DNA of 64,000 nucleotides from Urophycis tenuis. Its lineage: Eukaryota > Chordata > Actinopteri > Gadiformes > Phycidae. The translations under genes and the position numbers were made by a program. The notes beneath the pieces were generated by a model. That model was given only the letters and a program-made list of their open reading frames with translations. It was not told where the DNA came from and ran no database searches. Shown here one piece after another: positions 21,839 to 33,437 of this stretch (its first letter is position 1; each line of letters starts with the position of its first letter). The stretch spans positions 491,571-555,570 of the forward strand of contig JAXIVH010000080.1 in NCBI GenBank assembly GCA_036785325.1, given 5' to 3'.

Positions 21839-22358
21839 CATTAGTTTGGATTGGATTCTGATTAGCTACTCTTCACCTCATCCTCTCCAAGGCCCTCATG
21901 CTCTGTCCTGGCTAACCACAACCCAGTCTCACGAATTTCGTGATACCATCATGACCCGATTGTGATGCCATCAGGAAAATCATGCTTTCTTTGTGCTGCC
22001 CTCACAATCCATGTAACCAAGCACCAAATCTAATCTTAAACCTAACCTCGATCTCAAATGTTGTGAATTTCGGGATGGTATCACAAATATATTTTGTGAG
22101 ACTGGGTATATGATGCCTACCCAATGTGGTTTGTTCGTACACATCACCTATATCTGTTAAATGAATGTTTTCTAATTCAAATGTGTTGGAATAGAAAGAA
22201 TTGTCGTGATTTATGGATGTGGTCTTATTTTTTTCAACTGGGTCAAAGTTTGTGGAACTGAGAATTGTTATACTTGATGGTCAAATTACCAAGCCACTAC
22301 GTTGCGGCAATGTATTTTGTTTACGTTACGGCAACTAGGGTTGCCGTTAGGGTTAGGG
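21839..22358. other. No gene seen
   Basis: Unique-looking DNA between the Kolobok element and the second copy of the direct repeat. A short GTTAGGGTTAGGG run at 22346 is only two telomere-like units. Confidence 0.4.
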
Positions 22359-22542
22359 TTGTTTACCTACCTTTAATGATTGAATTCTGTTCCTCAGGTC
22401 CAGTTTCCGGTGAAACAGAGCAGAGTTGATGTTCATGACTTGTAGCCTAGAGAAGAGGATGAGGGGATCAGCTGGTGTTGTTGTGAGTTGTCTTTTTGAC
22501 TTTTGACTGTAACAGCTGCTGTCTGTCTGTATATGTAATCTA
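22359..22542. repeat. Direct repeat, copy 2 (partner 16901-17082)
   Basis: Same sequence and orientation as 16901-17082, with a few indels near TAGCCTAGAG. The LINE 3' end begins immediately after it. Confidence 0.85.
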
Positions 22543-22743
22543 GATTAAAGTATCTTTATTGACAAGTGTGCTACATGGCAGGCATATAGCACAGATGAAA
22601 TTGCAGTCCTCTCAGACCTGTGGTGCAAAATAAACAAATGGACAAACAAAGAAAGGAAAGTACGAGAAAAAGTGAGGTAGTGCGTTGAAAAATAGTGCAA
22701 AAATATATTTAAAAACAGGAAGAGACATTCTAAAGTCTCATAG

Positions 22744-24745
22744 TCAGAGTTTGTGAGTGTCATGTTTGTAAAGTTTCATGTCAGAGTTTGTGAGTGGTGG
22801 TGGGAGGGTGATGGTCTGAGGTGGGTGCAAGGTTAAGAGTCTGTGGCAAGGGGGCAGAGGGGGGGTGGGGGCAGGGGCAGAGCAGGGAGGGAGGGAGTTG
22901 AGCCTCCGGACAGCCTGGTGAAAGAAGCTGTCCTTGAGCCTGCTGGTTCTGGCCCGGAGACTCCGCAGTCTCCTCCCCGACGGCAGAAGACTGAGGATAC
23001 TGTGGGATGGGTGGGTGGGGTCACCAGCAATCCTGATGGCTTTGCTGGTGAGGCGGGTGGTGTAAATGTCCAAAATGGGGGGGAGAGAGACACCGATGAT
23101 CCTCTCTGCTGCTCTCACTATGCGCTGCAGTGTCTTGCGGCAGGACACGGTGCAGGCACCGTACCACACAGTGATGCAGCTGGTCAGGAGGCTCTCGATG
23201 GTGCCTCTGTAGAAGGTGTGCATGATGGTGGATGAGGCCCCAGCTCTTTTTAGTTTGCGGAGGAAGTACAGGCGTTGGTGGGTTTTTTGGGCCAGTGGTG
23301 CGGTGTTGTGGTTCCATGACAGGTCGGAGCTTCGGAGATGTGCACCCCCAGGAACTTGGTGCTGCTCACCCTCTCCACTGTAGCATCATTGATGACCAGT
23401 GGAGCATGCTGTGTGTGCATTCTCCTGAAGTCCACAACAATCTCCTTCGTCTTCTCCACATTCAGACGGAGATTATTGTCCTTGCACCACGTAGCCAGCC
23501 TGTTCACCTCACTCCTGTAGATCGTCTCATCGCCGTTGGTGATGAGACCCACCACAGTCATGTCATCCGCAAACTTGATGAAGATGTTGGAGCTGGATGT
23601 TGGTGTGCAGTCGTGGGTCAGCAGAGTGAAGAGGAGGGGGCTAAGCACACATCCTTGGGGGGCCCCCGTGTTCAATGTGATGGTGCTGGAGGTGCTGCTG
23701 CCGACCCGAACTGTCTGTGGTCTCCCCATCAGGAAGTCCAACAGCCAGTTGCACAGTGAGGTGTTGAGTCCCAGCTGGTCCAGTTTGTGAATGAGCTGCT
23801 GGGGGATGATTGTATTGAATGCTGAGCTTAAGTCAATGAACAGCATTCTGACATAGGAGTCTTTTGTATCCAGGTGGGTGAGGGCAGAGTGGAGGGCAGA
23901 GGAGATGGCATCATCGGTCGAACGGTTGGACCGATATGCGAACTGGAAAGGGTCCAGGGTGGGGGGGAGGGCAGACTTGATGTGTTGCATGACTAGCCGC
24001 TTGAAGCACTTCTTGAGGATGGGAGTGAGTGTGACCGGGCGGTAGTCATTGTGGCAGGAGGGAGACGACTTTTTCGGCACCTGGTGGCTTTGAGGCATGT
24101 GGGGACAACAGCCTGGCTCAGCGAGGTGTTGAAGATGTCTTTGAAGACATCTGTGAGCTCCTCAGCACAGTCCCTCGGTACACGACCAGGAATGTTGTCG
24201 GGACCAGAGGCTTTCCGCGGGTTCGTCCCTTTGAGGGATCGCCTCACGCTATCTGGGGATAGCGTCAACACCTGGTCGTCGGGAGAGGGTGGGGTCTTCT
24301 GTGCCGGGGTGCTGTTGTCTGCCTCAAAGCGGGCGAAGAAGTCGTCGTTCAGCTCATTCAGCAGAGGGGTGGAGCTGTCGCAGGTCTGCGGTGAGGGCTT
24401 GTCCGTTATGGATTGGATCCCTCGCCACAGGTTCTTGGTGTCTCTGCTGTTGCTGAAGCGGTCGGCGATCCTCCTAGAGTACCGTCTCTTGGCCTTCCTG
24501 ATGCCGCGTGCCAGGTTGGCCCTGGCTGCCTTCAGGCCCACCTCGTCTCCAGCTCTGAAGGCGGTGTTCCGAGCCCTCAGGAGTCTGTAGACTTCCCCTG
24601 TCAGCCATGGCTTCTGGTTGGCCCGAACGCGGATGTTATTGGTGACTGTGACGTCATCAATGCATTTCCCCATGTAGGAAGTGACGGTGTCCGTGTACTC
24701 CTGGAGGTCTGTAGTGTTGTTGTAGGTGGCTGCCCGTCTGAACAT
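22744..24745 (-). pseudogene. LINE ORF2, reverse transcriptase part
   Basis: Three overlapping minus-strand frames together give the linker (24745-~24050; K-P-W-L-T-G-E-V, P-R-K-A-S-G-P-D-N-I-P-G), the catalytic domain (24098-~23330; F-A-Y-R-S-N-R-S-T-D-D-A, I-D-L-S-S-A-F-N, G-A-P-Q-G-C-V-L-S-P, and the active-site box F-A-D-D-M) and the C-terminal domain (23223-22744; Y-R-G-T-I-E-S-L-L, L-P-S-G-R-R-L). Frameshifts fall near 24050 and near 23320. The motifs are intact, so the breaks are recent relative to the coding sequence. Confidence 0.9.
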
Positions 24746-25394
24746 GCTCCAGTCAGTGATGAGGAAGCAGTCCTAAGCTGTGTTCAAAATGTTCACTCGT
24801 TCACTCACTCACTCGTTCACTATATAGTGTTTGCTATATAGGGGACCTATGTAGGGGGCTACTAGGGGACAAGTGAGCATGGCGATTATTAATTTCGGAC
24901 ACTCGGGATGTTATTGCTGACACATATTCATGCGACGGATTTTCATCAGTTATCTCAGTCGCATAAACAAACGCAAATGCGAGTTATCACACGTGTAAAG
25001 TCATGGGACAACGTTGCTGTTTTTGGATGAGTAAACAGGCTGGGATTTCTCAATTGCATTGAAATAACATTTGAAATATATGATAATAGAAATAAAACCG
25101 TGTAATATGTGTACATCCTAACTTTTTTGTGGGCAGGGTAGTAGGCTACAACAATTATTAAACGATGGGGGTTGCTGTGTTGGCCTAGAGCTTACGAAAT
25201 GATATACAAATGGGCAATCCTAAGGTAAAGCCTAGGCTGGGCTATACATACCATGATATAGCCGTTAGTTAAACGTTTTAAAACTTCCATAGGCTCACGT
25301 GCATAATAGATCTTACTGATCTCAACGTAAGCTAACTCAACACAACTTACCGTTAAAAATTGATCCAATTCAGGCATTAGTTTTTACTATTTTA

Positions 25395-25639
25395 ATGAAA
25401 GTGTTGGTGCTCCGACAAAGGAGACGAAATGACACTGCAAGGGCGAGACGTCTTCGTATTTTACTCGCCAGACATAATATTAACCATATGGCAAGGGTAA
25501 CTATCACATTTGCTATAGCAGCGTTACTGTTAATGTTAACGTGATGTTAATGCTAGCGCCCTTCTTGGCGAGGGGCGATTTCATTCAATAGTAGCAAACA
25601 CTGTTTGCAAGTCTGTCGACACCCTTTGTCATTCAATTA

Positions 25640-25671
<32 letters not shown>

Positions 25672-27239
25672 CGATACAATAAAACATATGTTAGTATTAG
25701 GCTACAACTACAGCAATATCTCACGAGTCACTCCAGTGTCTATCAGTGAAATGGATTTAACGATATATCATAGCCTACCTCTTTTTAAAACAGCCACAAG
25801 GTGGAGCCATAGGAACAACACTTAGGCAAAAGTGTTCGTAAATTAGTTGTTCCACATCAGTCTTTGCCTTTCAGAAGTAAAAAAATCTATATACAGAAGT
25901 AAAATAATTTATATTGCGATCAGAGTTCTCACCTATTTTTCATGATCCCCCTGTAGACGTGGGGAGCCAAGTAACCTTTCACATACAATTGGCTTGCAGA
26001 ACAAATATTTTTAATTAGCATGCAATGAGGTGTCGACAGCCTTTAAATTTCAAGTGTTGTACACAAAACATTTCTATCTTCTTTAAGTTCAGTTGTCTTA
26101 TTTAAGCAGTTAACTATGATATATGAACTTAAATGCTACAAAAATAAAACACACTTTAGTAGTTTAGCAGTGACACTTTATTTTGTGCTCTTTACAGCTG
26201 GAGCCGGCAAGATACTGTGTCAGGAATGAACACATACCCCTGCTACAGTTGTTTTTGGATGGGACCTCTGACCTGAAATTAGATTTTCGCCTGAGCAGAC
26301 CAACTGCAATGAGGCTGATTGCCCTCTTGTGTACCGAGGATCAACAGTGTTCTGGCTGGGGCCTTGAGCTAGAGGTCTTGGTATTTCTATTCTGGCTTGC
26401 CAGTGCCACCTCTTACAGAGTGGTGTCACGGGTCTTTGCCATGCCACGCACTACCATTCATGACATCGTCCAAAGAGTGTCAGGAAAAGTCCTTAGGCTC
26501 AAGGAACGTATCATCTCCTTCCCCCATGCCATGGAGCTGGACACCATCGGTGATGGTTTTGCGCAGCTAGCACGTTCCCCAGCCTTTTCTAAGGTTGTGG
26601 GAAGTATTGATGGCTGCCAAGTTAGAATCAAACCTCCATCACAAAATCAGGCATGCTATTTGAACAGAAAACTTATTTTTTTCAATACAGCTGCAGGCGG
26701 TGTGCAACCACAAGGGGCTGTTCCTGGACATTTGTGTTGGCTACCCATGGTCAGTCCACGATGCCCGTGTATACAGGAACAGCCCCATTTTTGCTGACAA
26801 ACTTTACCCCCCACAGGGTTACCTTATCCTTGGGGACGGCGGGTACCCCTGTACGCCATCCTTGATCACACCATATCGGGAACCTGTGGTGAAGGCAGTT
26901 GACAGGCAGTTTAACCATCATCACGCCAAGGCCCGTTCTGTAATTGAGCGGGCCTTCGGGATCTTAAAAACCCGCTGGAGGACAATTTTTCTTAAAGCCT
27001 TGGAGGTGAAGCCCACGTTTGCGCCGGTGGTAATTGCATGTTGTGCGATTTTGCACAACATTGCAATGGAGCTGGATGACTTGCCCTTGGAGGAGGTGGT
27101 AATCATGAGGGATGACAATCAAGATCAGCCTCACCAACAGCAGCTGGATCCTAGTGGGGAGGAAGTGAGGAGGCAACTGGCAGCTGCTGTGGTTGGTCCA
27201 GTCCAGGCTGTGGCTCCAGAAGGCCATGATTACGTCTAA
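25395..27239 (+). pseudogene. Harbinger transposase, two exons, one frameshift
   Basis: Exon 1 (25395-25496) starts ATG with an Arg-rich peptide and ends AGG before GTAACT. Exon 2 starts at 26199 after a CTTTACAG acceptor. Landmarks are D-F-R-L-S-R-P-T, F-W-L-A-S-A-T-S-Y-R-V-V-S-R-V-F-A-M-P, S-I-D-G-C-Q-V-R-I (catalytic Asp), then G-Y-P-W-S-V-H-D-A-R-V-Y-R-N-S (second Asp), G-Y-L-I-L-G-D-G-G-Y-P and A-R-S-V-I-E-R-A-F-G-I-L-K-T-R-W (catalytic Glu). A single extra base in the T-run at about 26678-26685 shifts the frame between the first and second Asp. Otherwise the gene is complete to the stop at 27239. Confidence 0.9.
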
Positions 27240-28137
27240 ATTAAAAATATATTTTTAACCCCAATATGATTTTAGTGTATGAAACATTGTTTTCAGAGTT
27301 TCTACTTTATGCAAATACAAGTCTACAGTAAAACATAAAAAATGATAATATCGAAAATGTAATTGAAGATACTTTATTAATTAATTAAATACAAAATAAA
27401 TAGTAGTAAAAAAATTTATAAAAATTATAATATCTCCACCAGTCTCTCCAAGATACTGAGGAGCCTGCCCTCCCGCTCTTCGTCCCTTCTGACCCGCTCC
27501 TCTGCTCTCTCCGATTCCCTTTCGAGGAAGTCAAGGACAGGGTCCACCTTCCTCTTCCCTGCCCTCTTCCTTGGGGGATCTGCATTTGCCTGTGCCTCTT
27601 CCTGTCTTGGCTCAGGGGAAGCCACTGCAGACACCTGAAAGTGGTCTCCTCCTGACGATGTGATGAGGACTGGGGGGCTGATGGAGGGTTTGTCCCCCAT
27701 CACCTCGTCCATCAAGCTGTACCACTTCCAGGTGCCTGCAGTGGTTTCCCCTGACTCAGTGCTCACTCCCGTGGGGGGCTTTTTGAGCTCCTGTAACAAT
27801 GTGGTCACAGTTAGGGAATTGAATCTGAAACTTTGTGCCAAAATACATATCAAGACGACACAAGACAAATGGCCTATCTAACAGCAGTGTACAGTATGCA
27901 GCATGTCACTGGGGTTATCAAGTGGGCACCCTCATTCACCGATGTTTCGTTAAGATACTCTTAACAAACCTAGGCATGATCTAGGTTGGTTAGCATGGGT
28001 GGCGCATAATGGAGGCTTGAGGCTTGAAAGTAATGTTTCAGACGTGACAAAAAGGCGAGGAATGGCATGGATAGCAGCAGTAAGGAGGTCCAAGGTTTTT
28101 CACGCTAAGTTTTCATTATATTTTCATGCCAGACCAT

Positions 28138-29967
28138 TAGGGCTGGGTATCGGTACTCGATACTTTTCATGTATCGACCGAAACAACTCGATACCAAGTA
28201 GTATCGAAACTGCGCCTGTCAAACGATACCTGCAATCGGTTCTTTTTGTACCCATATCAAGAAAAAAATGACTGTTGCTATGGTTTTGCTCCCAGCCAAT
28301 CACCGCAAGCGTTCTTCGATTCAACGCGCCGTGTGATTGGTCCACCACCGGAACAACAATAGTTTGTATGGCGGTAAAGCGGGTTGAAGCTGTACGCGCG
28401 GCGTCTGTAGCAGAGTTGTCATTATTCCGAGATGCCGGCAAAACGGTCAAAAGTGTGGCTGTACTACACGCCTGTTTCGCCGGGTATAAATAAATGCATA
28501 AAATGCGGTAAGATTATCTCGGGGAAAACGGGAAATACAAATAACATGATGAAGCACCTTATAACGCACGGAGAAAACTTCAGGGCAGAGAACTGCACTG
28601 TATTTATGAAGCCGGCTTCTGCAACCCCAGCGTCCTCCTCATCGTCATCTCAACAGGACAAGCCGCAACCGTCGACAACTTCAGGTAATATATAAACGGT
28701 TACTAGGTTAACAGTACTAATCCTTTGTGTGTTAAAACATTTATTGTAAAGTAAATCGTTTTGGGCATGTTGTAGGCATGTGTGCTCACTAATTTTACCT
28801 AATTAGCAAGTTAGCACCCTACTATTCAGTCACATCTGTCAATGTTTTGTTCAGTGGTTAAGTTACCGTAGTTTTAGCTTCTGTAGCAGCTTAATTACTT
28901 ACGAACTTAATGTTAAGGTACAACTACGACTACTACCACCACCATCACTGCACCGGCCGACGTTGCCAGAGAAGATGAAGTATTGATTATTGAAATGCCA
29001 CACAGAATAGTGATATAAAACTGTATTAACATAGTATGCACTGGAAATCGATGGAGAGGACCAACTGGATGAGGTGATGGAGGAGGAAGAAGAGGATGAA
29101 GAGGCTGCATTTATGGAGAACACAACAGATGTAAGCTTTCTGTAATACTTACCATTCATTACTTACACATCTCTTAAATAGACAAACCTAAGCATTTTGC
29201 ATTAAGATGATCAGTACTTCAGTGCTTTCCTCCGGTTTAGTCTCACTTGTTTTTTCTCTCTCAATTTTTACCTCGATTTATATTTATAGACTGCTGTGAC
29301 TACAAGCCACTCCATGTCTGACTCTGCTCTGGGGGAGCTTTTCGCCGAGAAGGACCTGGCCCTTAAGACCATCCAGGCAGCGCCACTCCTTAACCGATCA
29401 GAGAAGGCACAGAAGGAGCTTGAACTCTGCAGAGCTCTACCTACAGAGCTGACCTCCACCAATCCTGCTGAGTGGTGGTGGGAGAGGAGAGGGACATTCC
29501 CCATCTTGTTCGACCTGGCCTCTAATTATACATGTGTCCAGGCATCCTCCACTCCAGCAGAACGAATATTTTCGACTGCTGGAGACACAATTAGCCAGGA
29601 AAGGGCATGCCTTGCCCCAGAGAAGGTTGACATGTTAATATTTCTTAAAAAGAACTCTTGAGGAGGTCTGACTGGTCAGTGGTTAGTGTTACTGGTTAGA
29701 TTCAGAATGTATGTAATAATACTTTGTTGTACAGGTTTGTACGGTTATTTATTAAATTGAGCACTTTCAAAATGTATTTGTGTAAAAATCTTTTGAATGG
29801 AGAGGAGTGGTGACATTTACGCAACCGATTGCTTTCTTTTCACATGATTAATATCCAATGAAGTTAAAAAAAAGTATCGAATGAAGTACTCACTTGGTAT
29901 CGGTATCGTTTTAAGGGTACTGGTATCGGTACTGGTATCGAAAATTTTTAAACGATACCCAGCCCTA
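28138..29967 (+). mobile_element. ZBED-type hAT transposon (1.8 kb), TSD CAGACCAT
   Basis: Ends are TAGGGCTGGGTATCGG and ATACCCAGCCCTA (inverse). CAGACCAT flanks both (28130-28137, 29968-29975), an exact 8-bp duplication. It keeps the first and last parts of a transposase gene but lacks most of the catalytic core, so it is an internally deleted copy. Confidence 0.95.
28432..29661 (+). pseudogene. hAT transposase remnant: BED finger and hATC dimerisation region
   Basis: The frame starting 28432 encodes a BED zinc finger: W-L-Y-Y, C-I-K-C and M-M-K-H-L-I-T-H provide aromatic, C2 and H2 positions. A donor (CTTCAG then GTAATA) follows at about 28685. An acidic exon (E-E-E-E-E-D-E-E-A) ends at GTAAGC near 29131. 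The last exon (29290-29661) encodes the hATC region, with W-W-W-E-R-R, F-P-I-L-F-D-L-A, S-S-T-P-A-E-R-I-F-S-T-A-G and K-V-D-M-L-I-F-L-K-K-N. The catalytic RNase-H-like core is missing. Confidence 0.88.
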
Positions 29968-31520
29968 CAGACCATAGACCAGAACACTAGCCTGATGCCA
30001 GCCCATGTAAACTGGCCAAACATGCCCATAATTCTCTGTATATTGATGACGTTGCTGACCAGTTGGTCACATGTCTTAGCGATCTCTATAAATACAGATA
30101 CAGCAGACAGGTGATGGTGTTTCATTAGCACTACATTTTAAGATCACAAACACAAAATATTGAAATAAACTACTTACTTTGTAGGTTTTTTTTTAATTTT
30201 CCCATTTTTTTCCTGCCCTGGCAGGGGAGACCACTGCCTCCAGCCCCATCTCCTTCAGGATAACCCTTCAAGAACAATTTTACCATCATTTCACATGAAT
30301 ATCACTTGGTTAAAATTCCTCTTTTTTGTGTGGTTTTAATGATGTATTTGATGTGTCTATTAACAACAACTTACTCCCATCCATGCTGGGCAGCGTTTCT
30401 CCTCCCCGAGAAGAGCCTCTCATTAGTCCTCCTCAAGTTGATGAGGCGAGTAACGTCCTCATCAGTCCCTGAGCAAAAATACATCTTATTAATCAGAAAA
30501 GTCATGTAATTCAAATACATTTAAATTTAGGCTAGGTTGTTATCGCCTTAACGGTTCTATATTTGTTCGCTTTGCTCTAAATTATCATTTGTTTCAGTGA
30601 TTGTGCTACAAAACTATCAATCTCTGTAGCACTGGTGCATCAAAGAGCCCTGCTATGCCAGTAGGCCATGTTACGTGTGTTTCACTGATCCCCTCGTCAT
30701 CTAGCCTATCTAACGTCGTCTTAATAATCAAATTAGGCTACCTGACATCTGAGAAGCTAAGATAAAAGGTTTACATCAGTTACATTGGCGTTGTGTGTGG
30801 CCTGAGGTCACGTGGGTTCTTTTCACGGTTAAGTTAACGTTAATACATGAAACTTGAAAGCCCATGGTTCCAAATAGTTATTAAAATAGTAAGTTGGTGA
30901 CTACGTTTAAATAGCCTACAACTAACAGTAGCTTGTAGGATGATAACGTTGTTGTGACATTACAATTACATGTAGGGTTAACAGAGTATTTTCAGCTAAG
31001 TTAACGTATCTTAACGCCAACGTCAAACCAGCTGAGGTAGTGTTAACATTCACATTAGCGTTAATTTGCCTTAACGTAAAGACAACTAATCCAATCGTAA
31101 CGTTAATTAAAATAATATTGCGATGACTACATTCTGACTCAACTGGTTACACAGGAATTAGTTCATTGTTAACTTTATATTAACCATCAACAACAAAACA
31201 TCACTTACATTTGTGGAGCATAGCGGTGTCCATTTTCTCAGCTGGGCTGGTGATATCATCTGTAGTCAGCTGGCACGCAGACGGCTGTTTTGTCTTTTCG
31301 CGGGAATCGGGATGGTCCGCAATGCATTTTGGTCTAGAGGTCGATTCAGGTAGTATACAGCTTCTGTACCCTACATTTAGGCATGTCACGCGACAAATTT
31401 GTAGGGAACGAAAGTAGTGAACGAACATTTCAGTTGAATTTCGAACACCACTACAAAATGGCTGATTCACTATATAGTGCACTATATAGTGAACGAGTGA
31501 ACATTTCGAAGACAGCTCTA

Positions 31521-32446
31521 GAGTGTCTCTGAAGTCCCCTCAGGCCACACGCGTACCTGCTTTTTTTGTTGGTCTGATTACTTTGACCAGCGGTCTGTAT
31601 GCAGGCATTAACATAGTGGTGGTGTGGTCTGAGGCTCCTAGGTGGGGCAGGGGGAGGGCTTTGTAGGCCCCTCTATGCGTGGTGTAAACATTGTCCAGGA
31701 TATTATTGCCACGTGTGGGAAAGTTGATGTGTCCATGGAGTTGTGGAAACACGCTCTTGGGGTTTGCATGATTGAAATCCCCAGCCAGGATGAGGAAAGC
31801 ATCAGGGTGGGCTGTCTGCTGCTCACTGATGTGCTGGTAGAGTTCATACAATGCCTCGCTCCTGTTGTTGTTGGAGCCAGGGGGGATGTATATTGCTACC
31901 AGGAGTATGGCACTAAATTCCCTCTGCAGGTAGAATGGCCGGCATTTAATGACCAAAAACTCCAGTGTTGAGCAGTGTGTGCAAACCACAGCAGCGTCAC
32001 GGCACCAGGCATCACTGATGTAAACAGAGTCCCCCGCCGCGAGTCTTCCCCCCCTCGACGAGCACTCTGTCCGCCCGGTAGCATGTTAGCCTGGCCAGTT
32101 GAATGGCACAGTCCGGGACGCTGTCAGTAAGCCATGTTTCCACAAAAACAAAGGCACAACAGTCACTCACGGTTTTGGTGGATGTCCGGAGTAGACGGAT
32201 ATAATCCAGTTTATTGTCCAGCGATCGTACGTTGGCCAGTATGATCGTAGGGATAGCCGGCCGATGAGGGCTAGCCGCTAGCCTAGCTCGGATACCTCCG
32301 CGCTTGCCCCTCTTCTGCTTCCTCATATTCCGCTTGTGGCGCCTCCACTGGCGGCTGGTTGCAGGAGTGGGGGTCGGTGATTGAGCAGGCCGCTGGAGCA
32401 GATCGCAGTCGCGTAGTATTTCCGCGACTGCTGGATTTATGTCCAT
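31521..32446 (-). pseudogene. LINE ORF2, N-terminal APE-type endonuclease
   Basis: Translation from the ATG at about 32446 (M-D-I-N-P-A-V-A-E-I-L) passes through N-V-R-S-L-D-N-K-L, F-V-E-T-W-L (catalytic Glu), then, after a frameshift near 32030, Y-I-P-P-G-S-N-N, A-G-D-F-N-H-A-N (Asp/Asn) and G-A-S-D-H (Ser-Asp-His). These are the signature blocks of apurinic endonucleases in LINEs. It continues into the 24745 block once the Harbinger element is removed. Confidence 0.9.
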
Positions 32447-32622
32447 ATTTGTAGTTCTGCCGATGGCGAGCAGAAACTCACTGGAGTATGTGTGTTTCGG
32501 GACAGATAGACGCGACGATGACGGACATGTGCACGTATGTACACCACACAAAAAACATAAAAACACCGATTCGACGGGAGAGAGAGGAGCCGCTGCGTGT
32601 ATACGCGCCGCCATGTTGAAAC

Positions 32623-32719
32623 GCACTCCGGTTGTGCTGAACCCTGCGAATTCTCGAAATGTGGGAATCTCGACTGCACAATTTCTGGTAGTGGGGGACT
32701 GCGTTTGCGCTCTCCCCTG
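32623..32719 (+). pseudogene. U1 snRNA 3' fragment (about nt 68-164)
   Basis: The 97 bp from GCACTCCGG to CTCTCCCCTG align without gaps to the 3' 60% of the U1 copy at 33274-33437, including the Sm-type site AATTTCTGG and the 3' stem-loop. It begins exactly where the LINE's 5' region ends, and it lies on the strand opposite to the LINE. Confidence 0.88.
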
Positions 32720-33273
32720 ATTATTATGTTCAAAATAAATCAAATGTAAGAAGAGCCTGGAAGTTGACGGTCGACGGTCAGTTGGTAATTATATTACATT
32801 TACACTGGCAATAAATGTTAGCATTTTAGTTAGTGTATATGTAAAAGGGTTAAAATATATTAAATGTGTTTTGGTGTTTTGTTACAAGATGTCACAAACT
32901 AGACAACGTACATCATTACCAGCAGTGCAATTCTACTAGCTTTGGAGAACTCAACTTTGCACATTTGACATGTTGCATAATTCCTCAATCGTCCTGCAGA
33001 GGGCAGTGGTGTGCATTCTAAGCATTCATTTGCAGGATAGTCCCAGAAGAAGAATGCAGCGGTGCATGGTGGGAAACAACTATATCTTTATATTCCTTAC
33101 ATTGCTAATTCTTTATTTATATGGTATTTTTGCGATTGAAATATCAGAATGCTGATTGTAGTTTGTTAGCCAATGTGTTGTTGTTGTTGTTGTTATTGTC
33201 AGTAATATGTAAGCACCATGATGTAGTCTCTTATGTGGGAGAAGCAGTTCAGCATGTGAGCCGTGTACAACTC

Positions 33274-33437
33274 ATACTTACCTGGCAGGGGAGACACCAT
33301 GATCAGGAAGGTGGTTCACCCAGGGCGAGGCTAAGCCATTGCACTCCGGCTTTGTTGACCTTTGCGAATTCCCCAAATGTGGGAATCTCGACTGCATAAT
33401 TTCTGGTAGTGGGGGACTGCGTTCGCGCTCTCCCCTG
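33274..33437 (+). ncRNA. U1 snRNA copy, full length (164 nt), probably pseudogene
   Basis: It starts ATACTTACCTGGCAGGGGAG, which carries the 5'-splice-site-recognition sequence ACTTACCTG, and ends CTCTCCCCTG. The U1A-binding loop ATTGCACTCC, the Sm-type site AATTTCTGG and the terminal stem-loop (GGGGGACTGCGTTCGCGCTC) are intact. Stem II is disturbed: GGCTAAGCC on one side, and CTTTGTTGACCTTTGCG on the other, where the family has a GC-rich complement. That suggests a decayed copy. GCACCATGATGTAG, 50-60 bp upstream, is only a weak candidate for a proximal sequence element. Length and ends match the family exactly. Confidence 0.85.

Larger units (their letters stand above)
27425..31233 (-). pseudogene. 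Harbinger Myb/trihelix-like DNA-binding protein, four exons
   Basis: The exons are reconstructed from GT-AG sites: 31233-31209, 30468-30375, 30265-30178 and 27790-27425; lengths 25, 94, 88 and 366 bases keep the frame. The product starts M-D-T-A-M-L-H-K-W-T-D-E-D-V-T-R-L-I and has the trihelix-type core K-E-M-G-L-E ... G-K-K-W-E-N. A premature TAA follows W-E-N in exon 3, where the family has Leu. Exon 4 encodes T-W-K-W-Y-S-L-M-D-E-V-M-G and a Glu/Arg-rich C-terminal coiled-coil-like tail. In Harbinger elements this partner protein helps import and guide the transposase to the termini. The hAT element at 28138-29967 lies in its third intron. Confidence 0.85.
24776..31517. mobile_element. Two-gene PIF/Harbinger transposon (6.7 kb), TSD CTA
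   Basis: The left terminus is AGCTGTGTTCAAAATGTTC, the right terminus the inverse (GAACATTTCGAAGACAGCT). The similarity extends through GTTCACTATATAGTG. CTA flanks both ends (24773-24775, 31518-31520). The element contains the two genes typical of Harbinger: a DDE transposase on the plus strand and a Myb/trihelix-like protein on the minus strand, convergently arranged. It sits inside a LINE and itself hosts an hAT element. Confidence 0.93.
22546..32620 (-). mobile_element. CR1/L2/Jockey-type LINE, near full length, split by a Harbinger element
   Basis: Read on the minus strand the LINE runs from a 5' region near 32620, through the endonuclease (31521-32446) and reverse transcriptase (24775-22744), to a 3' end with AATAAAG at about 22555. 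The 24776-31517 Harbinger element interrupts it. After removing that element and one CTA copy the frame joins as ...T-L-stop-D-C-F-L-I-T-D-W, the expected segment apart from one CAG-to-TAG change. Net LINE length is about 3.3 kb. Confidence 0.88.

Noticed and set aside
22342..22362. Interstitial telomeric repeat
   Set aside because: Only about two TTAGGG units; chance-level.
33274..33437. Active U1 gene
   Set aside because: Not called active because stem II pairing is disturbed and no convincing proximal sequence element was found, though it cannot be excluded.
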